In this document: positions 7,545 to 18,900 of the stretch, piece by piece | Layout: every line of letters begins with the position of its first letter | Position numbering within the stretch: position 1 is the first letter of the stretch | Origin: Pedobacter chitinilyticus | GTDB taxonomy: Bacteria > Bacteroidota > Bacteroidia > Sphingobacteriales > Sphingobacteriaceae | Length of the DNA: 64,000 nt | Assembly (NCBI RefSeq): GCF_003313385.1 | Contig: NZ_QMHN01000001.1 | Coordinates: 172,036-236,035 of the forward strand | Direction: 5' to 3' | The notes under the pieces: model-generated | Database searches by the model: none | The model's input: the letters and a program-made list of their open reading frames with translations, nothing else | What the model was told of the DNA's origin: nothing | Position numbers and translations under genes: made by a program

Positions 7545-10500
7545 ATGAAATTTTATGTTGTTTTACTCTGTGCCATTCTGAGTTTTCAAAACGCGAATGC
7601 ACTAAAGCGCCTCAAATCCAATACTAATCCCGCACCCGTGTATATTACGGGTACAGTAACCGATGATATGGGTGAACTGTTACCAGGTGTCAACGTTAAA
7701 TTAAAAGGAACCAACAGTACAACACAAACTAATAATGATGGAACTTTTAAGTTCTCCATTCCAGAGCTAAAAGGCACCTTGGTATTCTCTTACACGGGCT
7801 TTATCACCAAAGAAGTACCCATTACCGCTGCTACCGTTTACCGTGTAAAGCTTACCAAGGATTTAAAGGTTTTGGATGAGATTGTGGTGATTGGTTATGG
7901 AACCACTACCAAAAGAGATTTAACAGGAGCCGTAAGTCAGGTGAGTATTGAAGATTTGCAAAAAGCACCTGTAGCCTCATTGGAAGATGCTTTAGCGGGT
8001 AGGGTTGCAGGGGTTCAGGTAACGGCATCAGACGGCCAGCCAGGAGCGCCCATGCAAATTTCCATTAGGGGAAATAACTCTATCACCCAAAGCAATTCAC
8101 CTTTGTACGTGATTGATGGTTTTCCGATTGAAGACCCAACCAATAACGTAATTAACCCTGCCGAGGTAGAATCGATTGACATCTTGAAAGATGCATCGGC
8201 CACCGCCATTTATGGGGCTAGGGGTGCAAATGGGGTCATTATCATCACCACCAAAAAAGGGAAAATAGGTGATCCTACCATTTCTTATCAGAACTATTTC
8301 GGCATTCAGCAAAACCTTAAACAGCAGGAGTTATTAAGTCCTTATGAGTTTGTTAAATATCAACTGGAATTTAATTCGGCCGTTTATACCCCCATCTATC
8401 TTAAAGATGGAAGAGATTTAGAATACTATAGAAATGTACCAGGAATCAACTGGCAGGATAAAGTATTCAGAACAGCACCGATGCAAAACCATTTCTTATC
8501 CATTAATGGAGGTACTGATAAAACCAGATATTCCATTTCGGGCTCTGTTTTAAATCAGGATGGAATTATCATTAATAGTGGTTTTAACAGGTATCAAGGT
8601 CGAATTGTATTAGACCAGACCATTAACCCTAAACTTAAAGTAGGGATTAACCTTAATTACTCGGCCACTAAAACTTATGGTACCATTGCTACCGAGCAAA
8701 ATGGGAGTGCTACCGCCAGCTTAATGTACAGCGTTTGGGGTTACCGACCTATTACTGGCGATGCCTTGACCGATGAACAATTGGTGGAACAACCTTTTGA
8801 TCCAGATGTAAACCCTACGGCAGAATATCGCATCAATCCAGCCATCTCTACCAGAAACGAATATAACCCAGCTTTTGTAAATGCGATATTGGCCAATGCT
8901 TATGCCGAATATAAGTTCTCGAATTATTTTACTTTCAGAGCTTCTGGCGGTATCACCAAAAGAGACACGAGGAAAGAAATCTTCAATAATTCTAATACCA
9001 GATCGGGTAACCCACTGTCGAGCAGTAATGGCGTAAATGGTTCCATTATGAATTACGACTTGAATAACTATTTGAGTGAAAACACCCTGACCTTTAAACG
9101 AAACATCAATAAAGTACATAACATTACGGCACTTGGAGGTTTTACCCTTCAACAAATATCGGCTTTCAGCTCTGGTTTTGCCGCTACGCAAGTACCTAAC
9201 GAATCGTTGGGCATCAGTGGAATTGAAGAAGGCGTGCCTAGTCGAGTATACTCTACCAGTTCAAAATCGGCGTTAATGTCATTTCTAACCAGGTTAAATT
9301 ATAGCTATAAATCAAGGTATTTGTTCACGGCTTCATTCAGGGCTGATGGTTCTTCTAAATTTGCTTCGGGCAACAAATGGGCCTATTTCCCTTCGGGTTC
9401 TTTTGCCTGGGTAATGAGCGACGAATCTTTTATGAAAAGCATTAAGCCAGTGAACAGTGCTAAATTAAGAGTGAGTTATGGCTTAACAGGAAACAATAGG
9501 GTAACTGATTTTGCTTATTTATCATCTTATCAAATTATCTCTAACTCTGGCTACAACTTTAACAACAGTCCAGTGAACGGATCTATTCCAAATCTTTTAG
9601 GAAATAAAAACTTAAAATGGGAAACGACCTCTCAAGCTGATATTGGTTTAGATGTGAGCTTGTTAAAAAACCGCATTTCGGTAACGGCCGATTACTACGA
9701 TAAAAGAACCTACGATTTATTGATCAATTCATCGTTAGCACCTTCGCAAGGCTTTTTGAATGGGATGAGAAACATTGGTAAAGTGGGTAATAAGGGTTTT
9801 GAATTTACGTTGAACACCACCAATGTGAAGAATAAAACTTTCTCTTGGAACAGTAGTTTCAATATCTCCTTTAACCGCAACAAAGTATTGGAGTTAACGG
9901 AGGAAGATCCATCAATCTTATCAAGAATCAACTGGGGTAACTTCAACAACGCCTACCCGTACATTGCTATTCCAGGGCGCCCAATAGGACAATTTTATGG
10001 TTATGTTTGGGATGGCGTTTATCAGTATAGCGATTTTAACCAGTTGGCCAATGGCAGTTATGTATTAAAAGACAATGTGCCTAACAACGGTCAGTCCAGA
10101 GCAACCATTCAGCCTGGATTTATTAAATACAAAGACATTAATGGGGATGGACAGGTCAACAGTTATGACCAAACCATTATTGGTGATCCTAATCCAAAAC
10201 ATACGGGTGGTTTTTCTAATAACTTCACCTACAAAGGATTTGACTTGAACGTCTTCCTTCAATGGTCGTATGGCAACGAATTGCTGAATGCCAACCGTAT
10301 TGAATTTGAAGGTGGCGAAAATAGAAACTCATTAAACATGTTTGCTTCTTATGCCAACCGCTGGACACCAGAAAACCAAACCAACCAACTTTATAAAGTG
10401 TACGGACAGGGACCTTTGGTTTATTCTTCTAGAACCATTGAAGATGGATCATACCTAAGGTTAAAAACGGTTGCATTGGGTTATACCCTGAGCCAGTCTC

Positions 10501-10688
10501 TACTAAAGAAGCTAAAGATTAAAAACTTTAGGGTTTATGCTTCTGGTCAGAATTTATTGACCTGGACAAACTATTCAGGACTTGATCCAGAGGTTTCTAC
10601 CTATGCTTCGGCACTTACTCCAGGCTTTGATTGGTCGGCCTACCCGAAAGCAAGAACCATCATTTTTGGACTTAACCTTACACTATAA
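7545..10688 (+). CDS. SusC-type TonB-dependent outer-membrane transporter
   Basis: A 1047-residue SusC/RagA-family importer of oligosaccharides. Signal peptide (about 1-19), a CarboxypepD_reg-like domain (about 31-105, ITGTVTDDMGELLPGVNV), a TonB-box-like DEIVVIGYGT at 111-120, a plug domain (about 125-235, with SIRGNNSITQSNSPLYVIDG) and a 22-strand barrel ending in NLTL. Length and order are normal for the family. It forms a lidded transporter with the SusD protein encoded next, and it needs TonB/ExbBD energy supplied elsewhere. Confidence 0.97.
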   Translation: MKFYVVLLCAILSFQNANALKRLKSNTNPAPVYITGTVTDDMGELLPGVNVKLKGTNSTTQTNNDGTFKFSIPELKGTLVFSYTGFITKEVPITAATVYRVKLTKDLKVLDEIVVIGYGTTTKRDLTGAVSQVSIEDLQKAPVASLEDALAGRVAGVQVTASDGQPGAPMQISIRGNNSITQSNSPLYVIDGFPIEDPTNNVINPAEVESIDILKDASATAIYGARGANGVIIITTKKGKIGDPTISYQNYFGIQQNLKQQELLSPYEFVKYQLEFNSAVYTPIYLKDGRDLEYYRNVPGINWQDKVFRTAPMQNHFLSINGGTDKTRYSISGSVLNQDGIIINSGFNRYQGRIVLDQTINPKLKVGINLNYSATKTYGTIATEQNGSATASLMYSVWGYRPITGDALTDEQLVEQPFDPDVNPTAEYRINPAISTRNEYNPAFVNAILANAYAEYKFSNYFTFRASGGITKRDTRKEIFNNSNTRSGNPLSSSNGVNGSIMNYDLNNYLSENTLTFKRNINKVHNITALGGFTLQQISAFSSGFAATQVPNESLGISGIEEGVPSRVYSTSSKSALMSFLTRLNYSYKSRYLFTASFRADGSSKFASGNKWAYFPSGSFAWVMSDESFMKSIKPVNSAKLRVSYGLTGNNRVTDFAYLSSYQIISNSGYNFNNSPVNGSIPNLLGNKNLKWETTSQADIGLDVSLLKNRISVTADYYDKRTYDLLINSSLAPSQGFLNGMRNIGKVGNKGFEFTLNTTNVKNKTFSWNSSFNISFNRNKVLELTEEDPSILSRINWGNFNNAYPYIAIPGRPIGQFYGYVWDGVYQYSDFNQLANGSYVLKDNVPNNGQSRATIQPGFIKYKDINGDGQVNSYDQTIIGDPNPKHTGGFSNNFTYKGFDLNVFLQWSYGNELLNANRIEFEGGENRNSLNMFASYANRWTPENQTNQLYKVYGQGPLVYSSRTIEDGSYLRLKTVALGYTLSQSLLKKLKIKNFRVYASGQNLLTWTNYSGLDPEVSTYASALTPGFDWSAYPKARTIIFGLNLTL

Positions 10689-10713
10689 ATCATAATCACT
10701 TAAAAAATTGAAC

Positions 10714-12321
10714 ATGAAAAGGATTATTTATTTGATGTGCATCTTATTCACCTTGCCGCTTACTTCCTGCAAGAAGTTTTTAGAAACAGAACCAACTGAT
10801 TTTAAAACACCAGAAAATCATTTTAATACCGAAAGCGAATTGAACACCGCTTTGGTGGGGGTATATAATAAATTAGCTGATGAAAGAACTTATCGCAGAG
10901 GTTTGTTTACCTATTTAGCTATTAGCGATGAGTTTTTCTATCGCAACGTTTCCACCGCTTCTATTTATGTGTTGGATTTTGATGCGGCACATGTGGATAT
11001 TGGCAGATTCTGGGAAGCCCTTTACCAAGGCATTGACCGTGCCAACGCCGTGCTTGAAAATATCAACAAACCAGTGATGGATGAGCAGAGGAGAAGCAAT
11101 GTGCGTGGTGAGGCCTTATTTTTAAGAGCCTACTACTATTTTTTATTGGCAGATAACTTTGGTGGCGTGCCATTGAAACTAGCCTCTACCAAAAGTCCTA
11201 CAGAAGTCCCATTGCCTAGAGCAGCACTTAAAGACGTATATGCGCAGATTTTAAAAGACATGACAGAGGCCTATCCTTTGGTATTAGATGTTAAAAAAGA
11301 CCCATCTGATAAAACAGATACAGGCATTGAATACAGCGAAAGAATTACAAAATCTGCAGTAGCGGGCATATTGGCCAAAGTTTGCTTAACCATGGCAGGA
11401 CAGCCCTTAAATGACCAGTCTAAATATACCGAAGCCCTACAATGGTCTGAAAAAGTGATCAACTCTGGCCGACATGCTTTAAATACCGACTACAAACAGA
11501 TTTTCATTAACGCTGCCAAAGATGTACAGGACCCTAAAGAATGTATTTGGGAAGTTGGTTTTTATGGGAACAACACAGGTACTTTTATGCAGGGCGGCAC
11601 CTTGGGAATTAGCAATGGCATTACCAGTACAGATTTAGTTGATCCTGGATACTCTACAGGAAGTATCAACACTACCGCACGTTTGTATAATTTGTACGAC
11701 GCTACAGATGTACGACGCGACTGGTGTATTGCACCATTTAGGTACACTACTACCAATAATGTCACTACCCAAACCCCTTGGACAGCCGCACAAATTTACG
11801 ATCGTAACATCGGTAAATGGCGTAGAACTTATGAAAGTGTAATGCCTAAAACAAAAGATTTTAATGCTGTTAATTTTCCTGTATTGCGCTATTCGGATGT
11901 GTTGTTAATGTATGCCGAAGCGGCCAATGCCATTAATAACGGACCTAATGCTCTGGCAGAAAACTACCTGAACCAAGTAAGAAGAAGAGGACATAACAAA
12001 CCCGTAAACGTAGCGGACCCAACGGTGGATGTTGCCACAGGATTAGCTCCAGCTAGATTTTTGGAAGAAATTCAAAATGAAAGAGCCAGGGAGTTTGCTT
12101 TTGAGGGGATGAGACAACATGATTTAAAACGTTGGGGCATTTATGTGAGCAAAATGAATACCTTGGCAACGGAGATTACCGCAAGTGCACCATCTAACTG
12201 GAGATATGCAAGCTCAGCAGGTAAAAATACCTCGGCCAGAAACCTCCTTTTCCCAATTCCAAATTCAGAATTGGTGCTTAATCCAGAGATTGGCGTTCAT
12301 GATCAAAATCCTGGCTGGTAA
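10714..12321 (+). CDS. SusD-type surface glycan-binding lipoprotein
   Basis: A 535-residue SusD/RagB family lipoprotein. I choose the ATG at 10714 rather than the TTG at 10708, because it gives a clean lipoprotein signal (lipobox LTSC, Cys21-22 region). The TPR-like helices of the family are visible (RGEALFLRAYYYFLLADNFG), as is the conserved C-terminal part (ERAREFAFEGMRQHDLKRWG). It acts as the lid of the SusC barrel and binds the glycan at the cell surface. It follows SusC by 25 bases. Confidence 0.95.
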   Translation: MKRIIYLMCILFTLPLTSCKKFLETEPTDFKTPENHFNTESELNTALVGVYNKLADERTYRRGLFTYLAISDEFFYRNVSTASIYVLDFDAAHVDIGRFWEALYQGIDRANAVLENINKPVMDEQRRSNVRGEALFLRAYYYFLLADNFGGVPLKLASTKSPTEVPLPRAALKDVYAQILKDMTEAYPLVLDVKKDPSDKTDTGIEYSERITKSAVAGILAKVCLTMAGQPLNDQSKYTEALQWSEKVINSGRHALNTDYKQIFINAAKDVQDPKECIWEVGFYGNNTGTFMQGGTLGISNGITSTDLVDPGYSTGSINTTARLYNLYDATDVRRDWCIAPFRYTTTNNVTTQTPWTAAQIYDRNIGKWRRTYESVMPKTKDFNAVNFPVLRYSDVLLMYAEAANAINNGPNALAENYLNQVRRRGHNKPVNVADPTVDVATGLAPARFLEEIQNERAREFAFEGMRQHDLKRWGIYVSKMNTLATEITASAPSNWRYASSAGKNTSARNLLFPIPNSELVLNPEIGVHDQNPGW

Positions 12322-12348
12322 AATTTGATGACCATAAAAATTAAAAAA

Positions 12349-13227
12349 ATGAAACACTTGATTTTTGCGATAAGTACTTTATTGGTTGTCTTATCGGGAT
12401 GTGCAAAAGATAAGGTAGAAGCGCCTGAATTTGAGGTGAAAACTGCTGCCCTAACCTATAAAGTTGGTGAAGAAATAACCTTCAAATTTTCGGGAAACCC
12501 AGATAATATTACCTTCTTTTCTGGAGAAGATGGAAAGAAATACGAATTCCGTAACCGTACTTCGTTGTCTGGTAAGCTGCAAGTTCAATTTACCTCTTTG
12601 GTAGATAGGGGCGTGAGACAAAACCTTCAGTTAATGGTAACTTCAGACATTACGGGGCCTATTAATGCCACTACTGTTAGTGCAGCAAAATGGACCGATG
12701 TTTCCAGTCGTGCGGTATTTTCTACTGGTGCGGACAATACGCCTTCTGGGGCCATCGATTTATCTGATTTTTCAGATTTAGGAAAACCAATTTCTGTGGC
12801 CTTTAAATATACCGACGTAAAAACTGCTGCCCAGCAAAACCGTTGGGTCATCCGTACTTTTAATGCTAATTCGGTTCGTGGTACCTCGGTGACGCCATTA
12901 GCCGTGATGGCAGATGCAGGTTGGGTGGGAATCAACTACAAAAACCCAGCAGCCGTATGGACCATTACCAGTGCACAACTGCTCATGTATGGTGGCGCAG
13001 CTAACTCAGATGATAATGAAGATTGGGTGGTGTCTAAACAATTAGATCCAAATTTAATCAAGTCGGATGTAGGTTATGTACTTAAGAATATCAGCACGCA
13101 GCCTTCGGATTTTATTTACAAATATGATAAAGCAGGTGTCTATAAAGTTTCCTTCTTGGTTTCAAATAGACTAGGTTCATCTGTTAAAGAAACCGTAAAA
13201 GAATTGACGTTAAATATTGTTCAGTAA
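12349..13227 (+). CDS. DUF5017-like surface lipoprotein (probable glycan-binding)
   Basis: About 292 residues from the ATG at 12349; TTG 12325 and ATG 12328 are upstream alternatives, but 12349 gives the best lipoprotein signal (lipobox LSGC). The N-terminal KVGEEITFKFSGNPDNITFFSGEDGK resembles the beginning of DUF5017 domains found next to SusC/SusD genes. The rest is predicted beta-rich. In this position such proteins are usually SusE/F-like surface binding proteins. The function is inferred from position; no catalytic motif is seen. Confidence 0.75.
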   Translation: MKHLIFAISTLLVVLSGCAKDKVEAPEFEVKTAALTYKVGEEITFKFSGNPDNITFFSGEDGKKYEFRNRTSLSGKLQVQFTSLVDRGVRQNLQLMVTSDITGPINATTVSAAKWTDVSSRAVFSTGADNTPSGAIDLSDFSDLGKPISVAFKYTDVKTAAQQNRWVIRTFNANSVRGTSVTPLAVMADAGWVGINYKNPAAVWTITSAQLLMYGGAANSDDNEDWVVSKQLDPNLIKSDVGYVLKNISTQPSDFIYKYDKAGVYKVSFLVSNRLGSSVKETVKELTLNIVQ

Positions 13228-13250
13228 AAAATAGTGAAATACAAACCATT

Positions 13251-13311
13251 CGTCATTGCGAGGTACAGCCTGTCCCGACTTTTCGGGAAAGCAATCTGCC
13301 TCGCAATGACG
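13251..13311. repeat. REP-like nested palindrome inside the operon
   Basis: Perfect 13-base arms (CGTCATTGCGAGG at 13251-13263 and its complement at 13299-13311) enclose a second hairpin, TCCCGA...TCGGGA, at 273-288 of the same kilobase. A related, more decayed element lies at 44035-44084. Placed in the 119-base gap before the first toroid gene, it could act as a processing or attenuation point. Confidence 0.85.
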
Positions 13312-13346
13312 CCTCACATTAAAACAAAAATCCCCATTGCTTAGCC

Positions 13347-15971
13347 ATGACTTTTAAGAAAAAAAATGCGTTTTATATTGGCCTTTTGAGCTGCCTTGCC
13401 ATCATCGCTTTCAGTAATATTGCTTGGCAAAGTAGTGAGGAACTGGTGCTCAAAGGATCAAAACTGGACCTTCGATGGAAAAAAGGAGAGAAAGGGTGGC
13501 GCATTACCAATATTGCAGTTAAAGGCCAACAAAAATGGATACAGTTACCCAATCCAGTTGGGAATTACACCTTGCTTTATACCCCCGTTAAACCAGATAC
13601 GGTAGAGGCTCCGTTGTTTGATAAAGATGGCAAAAAGTCAAATTTCCCTGAACCTATTTATAAGTACATCACTTCCCATTGGAGTCAGGTAACGCAATCG
13701 GTGCAGTTAAATACGGCGGGGGAGGCTGTTCATTTTTATCCAGATCAGATCACCAAAAATAAAGATCAGTCCCTCAACTTCTCTAAAGAAACAGGAACGG
13801 CAAGCATCAATGCCCTATGGCAAATTGATCCAAAATTTCCTACAGATATTACGGTTAAAATCACCTTGAAAGCCAATAAAGATGGCTATTATTCTATTGC
13901 AAGCCCAACCTTGGCAACGGTTTCAAATGAGCAGCTCTCTTGGGGTTTAATGCCTGGATACTTTCAGGGCGCAACGCTGGAAAAAGACTTGGTGAAAGCT
14001 TATGCCTACGGGCAGGGCATCCCAGATCGGCCAATTGTGGTAAGAGAACGTACCGCAAGTACACTTTCGCCATTGATCAGTTCAAAAAATGGCGTAACCA
14101 TGGCCGTTATTCCAGAACCAGGTACAGGAAGAAACCCTTGGAGCAAGGATAAAAACACCCATAATGAATGGTTGTTGGGCCTTTCGCTCATGAATAGAGA
14201 GGCGAAACTTTCACCAACGGCTTATCATCCCGTTTTAGGACAAAAAGGATCCTTCCTTAAAAAAGGAGAAACCACAAGTTTTACTTTTAGGTACTCGCTT
14301 CAAGCGGCAGATTGGTATACGGTATTTAAACACGCCGTGTATGATATTTATCGTTTCAAGGACTTTTTGGACTTAAAGCAAACTTCGCAATCGCTAACAG
14401 ATCGCATTTTGGCTATGCATAAATATGTGGTCGACGACAAAACCTCCATGTGGCGTATCGAACAGTATAAAAACTTAACCATAGGTGCACAGGCCTATCT
14501 TGGCGGCGTATTGGGATCCGATAAAGATGCCATGAAAAATTCTGATTACGGGGCGATGTGGATGCTTTCGAACATCATGAAAGACTCCGTTTTACAAAAA
14601 CAACGTTTACCGTTTGCCCGTAATTTCAAATTACTCCAACAAGAGGAAAAACCAGGCTTTTTTGAAGGCTCTGCTGCGGGACAATATTACCTATCCAAAA
14701 GCAAAAAGTTTACAGAAGAGTGGGGCCCATATGTTGAACCTATTGGCGTAACCTATTACACCATGATGGATATTGGCAATATCTTGCTGTTTGAACCAGG
14801 TGATGCCGAATTAAAAGAGAAATTGAGGAAAGGCGCAGAACGATTGTTGGCTTGGCAAGGGCAGCAAGGCGAATGGGCGGTAGCTTACGACCATGCATCT
14901 GAAAAGCAGCTCTTTACAGAACTTCAAGATTTGCGCCCAACGTTTTACGGATTGCTGATTGCCTATCGAGTTTTGGGGGATCAGAAATATTTGACAGCGG
15001 CTTGTAAAGGTGCCGATTGGTACATCCAACAAGCAATTGATAAAGGGCAATTTCTAGGCGTTTGTGGTGATACCAGATTCGTTCAAGATTTTGCTACAGG
15101 ACAAAGTATCCAAGCATTATTGGATTTGTATGAACTGACCAAAAAAGACCTTTATCTAAAATCGGCCATTAAAGCGGCTAAATTTTATACCACTTCTATT
15201 TATACACACCCTATTCCTACAAAAGAGGTGAAAACGGTGAAAGGCATCAGTCGTCAAGATTGGGAAATTAGCCAAGTAGGTTTAAGCTTTGAACATGGTG
15301 GAAGCATAGGTTCTGCCAATTCCCTAGGACCCATTTTATTGGCTAGTCATGCGGGTTTGTTTGTACGTATTTACGAGCTCACCAAAGATCCTATTTATTT
15401 AGATATGGCAAGAGCCGCGGCATGGGGCCGTGATGCTTTTGTGGACAAAAAAACAAGCGTAGCTTCTTATTACTGGACGGCCATGAATGCTGGACCAGGT
15501 TCATTCCCTCATCACGCTTGGTGGCAAATTGGTTGGATCACGGATTATCTTTTGTCTGAAGCAAAGCTCCGTTCCAATGGCGAGGTTTCGTTTCCAAGAG
15601 GATTTATCACCCCAAAAGTAGGACCGCATCAAAGTTATGGCTTTGCACAAGGGGAAATTTACAACACTCCCGTTTCATTAATGCTTAGTGACGGTTTGCT
15701 CAAAGCAGACAGCCCTTACTTGGATTACATCGAGGCCATCAATACAGATCAGAAGAAATGCTTTTTGGTGTTGCTCAATAACAGCAATAAACCACTAAGC
15801 ACAAAAATTCATATCAATCCCGAGAAAATTCAGGGGGCTTCGGTAAGCAAAATTAAAAGCACAGTGTTTATAGACGCTGCTTCAAAAAAACAACAATTAG
15901 CCGCTGCCGATCAAACGTGGAATATCGAAATCGGAGCTTATGGTTTAAAAGTGATTGCCTTAAATTATTGA
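13347..15971 (+). CDS. Large exported protein, probable (alpha/alpha)-toroid carbohydrate-active enzyme (no CBM-like domain)
   Basis: An 874-residue protein with an N-terminal signal (about 1-28). Residues 30-330 look beta-rich (sandwich-like); 340-760 look like repeated helical hairpins of an (alpha/alpha) toroid (RLLAWQGQQGEWAVAYDH, YELTKKDLYLKSAIKAAKF, YELTKDPIYLDMARAAAWG); 770-874 are again beta-rich. The C-terminal third aligns by eye with the 15971 and 28586 proteins (DYLLSEAKLRSNGEVSFPRG against DFLVTEAVQRSQGRISFPWG). I do not recognise the family. Hydrolase or lyase activity on the target glycan is inferred from fold and place in the locus. The next gene starts inside its stop codon (TGATG). 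Confidence 0.75.
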   Translation: MTFKKKNAFYIGLLSCLAIIAFSNIAWQSSEELVLKGSKLDLRWKKGEKGWRITNIAVKGQQKWIQLPNPVGNYTLLYTPVKPDTVEAPLFDKDGKKSNFPEPIYKYITSHWSQVTQSVQLNTAGEAVHFYPDQITKNKDQSLNFSKETGTASINALWQIDPKFPTDITVKITLKANKDGYYSIASPTLATVSNEQLSWGLMPGYFQGATLEKDLVKAYAYGQGIPDRPIVVRERTASTLSPLISSKNGVTMAVIPEPGTGRNPWSKDKNTHNEWLLGLSLMNREAKLSPTAYHPVLGQKGSFLKKGETTSFTFRYSLQAADWYTVFKHAVYDIYRFKDFLDLKQTSQSLTDRILAMHKYVVDDKTSMWRIEQYKNLTIGAQAYLGGVLGSDKDAMKNSDYGAMWMLSNIMKDSVLQKQRLPFARNFKLLQQEEKPGFFEGSAAGQYYLSKSKKFTEEWGPYVEPIGVTYYTMMDIGNILLFEPGDAELKEKLRKGAERLLAWQGQQGEWAVAYDHASEKQLFTELQDLRPTFYGLLIAYRVLGDQKYLTAACKGADWYIQQAIDKGQFLGVCGDTRFVQDFATGQSIQALLDLYELTKKDLYLKSAIKAAKFYTTSIYTHPIPTKEVKTVKGISRQDWEISQVGLSFEHGGSIGSANSLGPILLASHAGLFVRIYELTKDPIYLDMARAAAWGRDAFVDKKTSVASYYWTAMNAGPGSFPHHAWWQIGWITDYLLSEAKLRSNGEVSFPRGFITPKVGPHQSYGFAQGEIYNTPVSLMLSDGLLKADSPYLDYIEAINTDQKKCFLVLLNNSNKPLSTKIHINPEKIQGASVSKIKSTVFIDAASKKQQLAAADQTWNIEIGAYGLKVIALNY

Positions 15972-18900
15972 TGATGAAACAAGGGCCTAATGCTGATAGA
16001 AAGTATTTGAAAATAGGTTTTACCATATTGCTTGCTTGCTTTTTTGCGGTTAAAACTCACGGACAAGCACCAACAAACTATCTGATAGAAGCCGAAGATT
16101 TTCAATTTCCAGGCGGATGGGCTTTTGGTAAAGAAGCAGGAACAAATGTCTCAGGAAAAGGAGCACTCATTGGATCTGCTGCTGCGGAGCCTACTACTGA
16201 TGCCTTTACCGTGGTTAAAATAGCCAACAAAGGCAGTTACTTTGTATGGACCAAATCAAGAGACTACGCTGAAAATAAACCAGGAACAAGAAAATATTTG
16301 TTGATCTGCAATGACGAACCAGTAACCACCGAATCTGGCGCCCATTTAAAAGAAGGATACCGTTGGGAAAAAGTAGGCAAAGTGACCTTAAATGCTGGCG
16401 AAAATCTGCTGAGACTAAAAAATACCAAGTTAAGCTTTGCCCGCTGCGATGCTATTTTTTTCACTACCGATGAATCTTTTGATCCTAACGAAAAAGCGCA
16501 ATCGCTCCATAGCTATTATTTAAAACCAGTTGAGGTTGCAGCAAGCCAAGCGCAGGTAAATATCACTACGCCAATTCGCTTCACTAAGAAAGAAAAAGTA
16601 CTAGGCACCTTAACCAATGGCAAGCTAAAACTCACCATACAACAAGTTTTGGATGCGAAGACAAATAAAAAACACATCGTTACCCTCTCCGAAGTTTTTC
16701 AGGATAACAAATGGGTAAGTCTTAGCCAAAATGCAGAAGAAAATAGGATTTTCCTGTTAAGGGCTAAAAAGCCTAAAATTGAATTTGGACCCTATTATGC
16801 TTCGTGGAAAAATGCAACGAGCATCACCACCTTTTCTGCTAATGGGAAATCTTATCAGGTAATGGATCCAAATGGGGCTAAAAATCCATTTTTTGCTGGC
16901 GATTTGCTGTTGTGCAAACCAACAACCATTACACAAGTATCCCCCGAAGAAATTAAAATCACCTATTTAACCGAAGAAGGAAATGAGGTAAAAGGCACTT
17001 GGAAACTAAAACCAGAATCGGCCAATTACGAATTGAGTTTGGAGTACGCAGCCAAGGAAGAAGGTTTTTACAGTTTTGTGGTTTCGGCTTTTCAAGCTGT
17101 TGCGGCTAATAACGTAAAAAATGTACAATTGCCTCCCATGTTCAATTATACCCGTATTCCGCAGGAACCGCTATTGGTGCCTAGCGCCATGACACCCCAA
17201 CCTTTGGCTATTGTAGAGGTCGCCAATACAGGCAAACCCCTAAGCTTATTTGTGTCGGGCGTAGCCGATGAGTTTCCTTTAGATTGGGCAAAAGATGTGA
17301 ACTCACGCATGGGTTTTTCACTTAAAAATGAGTTGAATGAAATACAGCCCGTGGCTTTTGCGCCAGTGCTTGGTTTAAGCGATTCGAAATTGCTGAAAGG
17401 CGCCACTTTAAAAAGAAAATTCAACATTGGTGCCATTGCTGGCAATTGGAATGAGGCTTTGGTCTATATCTCTAACCATATTTATCAGGTAAAAGATTAT
17501 CGCCTACAAGATTCTACCTCCTTAACCAATGCCGCCTTTAACATCATCGATCTCATCAAAAATGAGGATGCTTCCGGATGGAACCCAAAACTGAAGGGTT
17601 TTTATGATATAGAAGCCGATCCTAAAATTGCACCAACCGTAGCACAATCATCGCCTTTGGCTATTATTTCTGCCTCGGTACTGGGTAAAGATGAAGATTT
17701 ATATTTGACCCGTGCCCTGCCAACCATAGAATACACCCTTTCGCGTAGTGCATTCAGATGGGCAACGGGGGTAGGGGCACCATATAATCCTACCAAGCAG
17801 TCGCTCGAATTCAATCCTTACAAAAACGTACAATTTAACACGGCTTATTTCGAATCCCTTAATCAATTGCTAGGGCAGAAAAACCCTTGGTTGTTACAGG
17901 TTGCCATGCCTGATCAGTTGCCTCGCAAGCTTTCGGGTTATTCGGTAAACATCCCTGCTTGGACGCAAGAACTAGCCGCCTATCGCCTTACCAAAGATAA
18001 AAAATGGCTTAATGAGGCCGTTTCACATGCCAAAGACTTTATACAAAATGACGTGTATGGCGCTAAAAGCAATTTGCTCACCGCTCAACCATTTTACAAC
18101 ACCTCTTTTTATCCCTATTGGTGGGATTTGATGGACCTTTATGAAGTAACTAAAGAGGCTTCGTTTGCAAAAGCAGCCGAGTACGCTTCGTTTTTCACCA
18201 TTGCGGGCATTCGTTCTTATCCAACGGTTGAAGATAAAATGCAGTTGATCCACGAAGGAAACCAATATGAGGGCAATACTAATTTATGGTGGAAGAACGG
18301 CGATAAATTTCGTCTAGGCTTCCCTCGTCGTGCTGGAGATGTGAAAGAGAAAGAAGTTCCGCAATCATTAATTTCCCCAGTGGGACTTGGTTTAGAGCAA
18401 CCCAGCACCTTCTTCCTGCCGAATAAAAATGTTCGCCATATTTTCATGTCAACCTGGGCGCCGCATTTGCTAAGGATGGCTGATTATAACAAACTGGATA
18501 TTTTTGAAATATACGCTCGCAACTCCATTATTGGACGTTTCTCTGGTTATCCTGGCTACTATGCCACAGGTTATACAGACCTTACTTATCGTGCCGAATA
18601 TCCTTACAAAGGACCAGATATCAATTCAATTTACTACCACCACATTGCTCCGCATCTGGCTTTTACCTTAGATTTTTTGGTGACCGAAGCCGTACAGAGA
18701 TCACAGGGACGTATCAGTTTTCCTTGGGGCAAGCAAGAAGGCTTTGTTTGGTTTAACAACCGAATTTATGGTGGTGGAAAAGGAACCATTTACGACGATA
18801 GTAATGCCAGTATTTGGCTAAAAAAAGGTTTAGTGAACATTGATATTCCCGAAATCAATTACCTTACCGCTAAGTCAAAGGACCGCTTTTGGGTCATCTT

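Noticed and set aside
8721..9191. 156-codon open frame antisense to SusC
   Set aside because: A shadow of the SusC reading frame, with no signal or family pattern.
10371..10390. AAACCAAACC-like sequence inside SusC
   Set aside because: It is coding sequence for Asn/Gln/Thr residues, with no promoter nearby, and it breaks the pentamer register.
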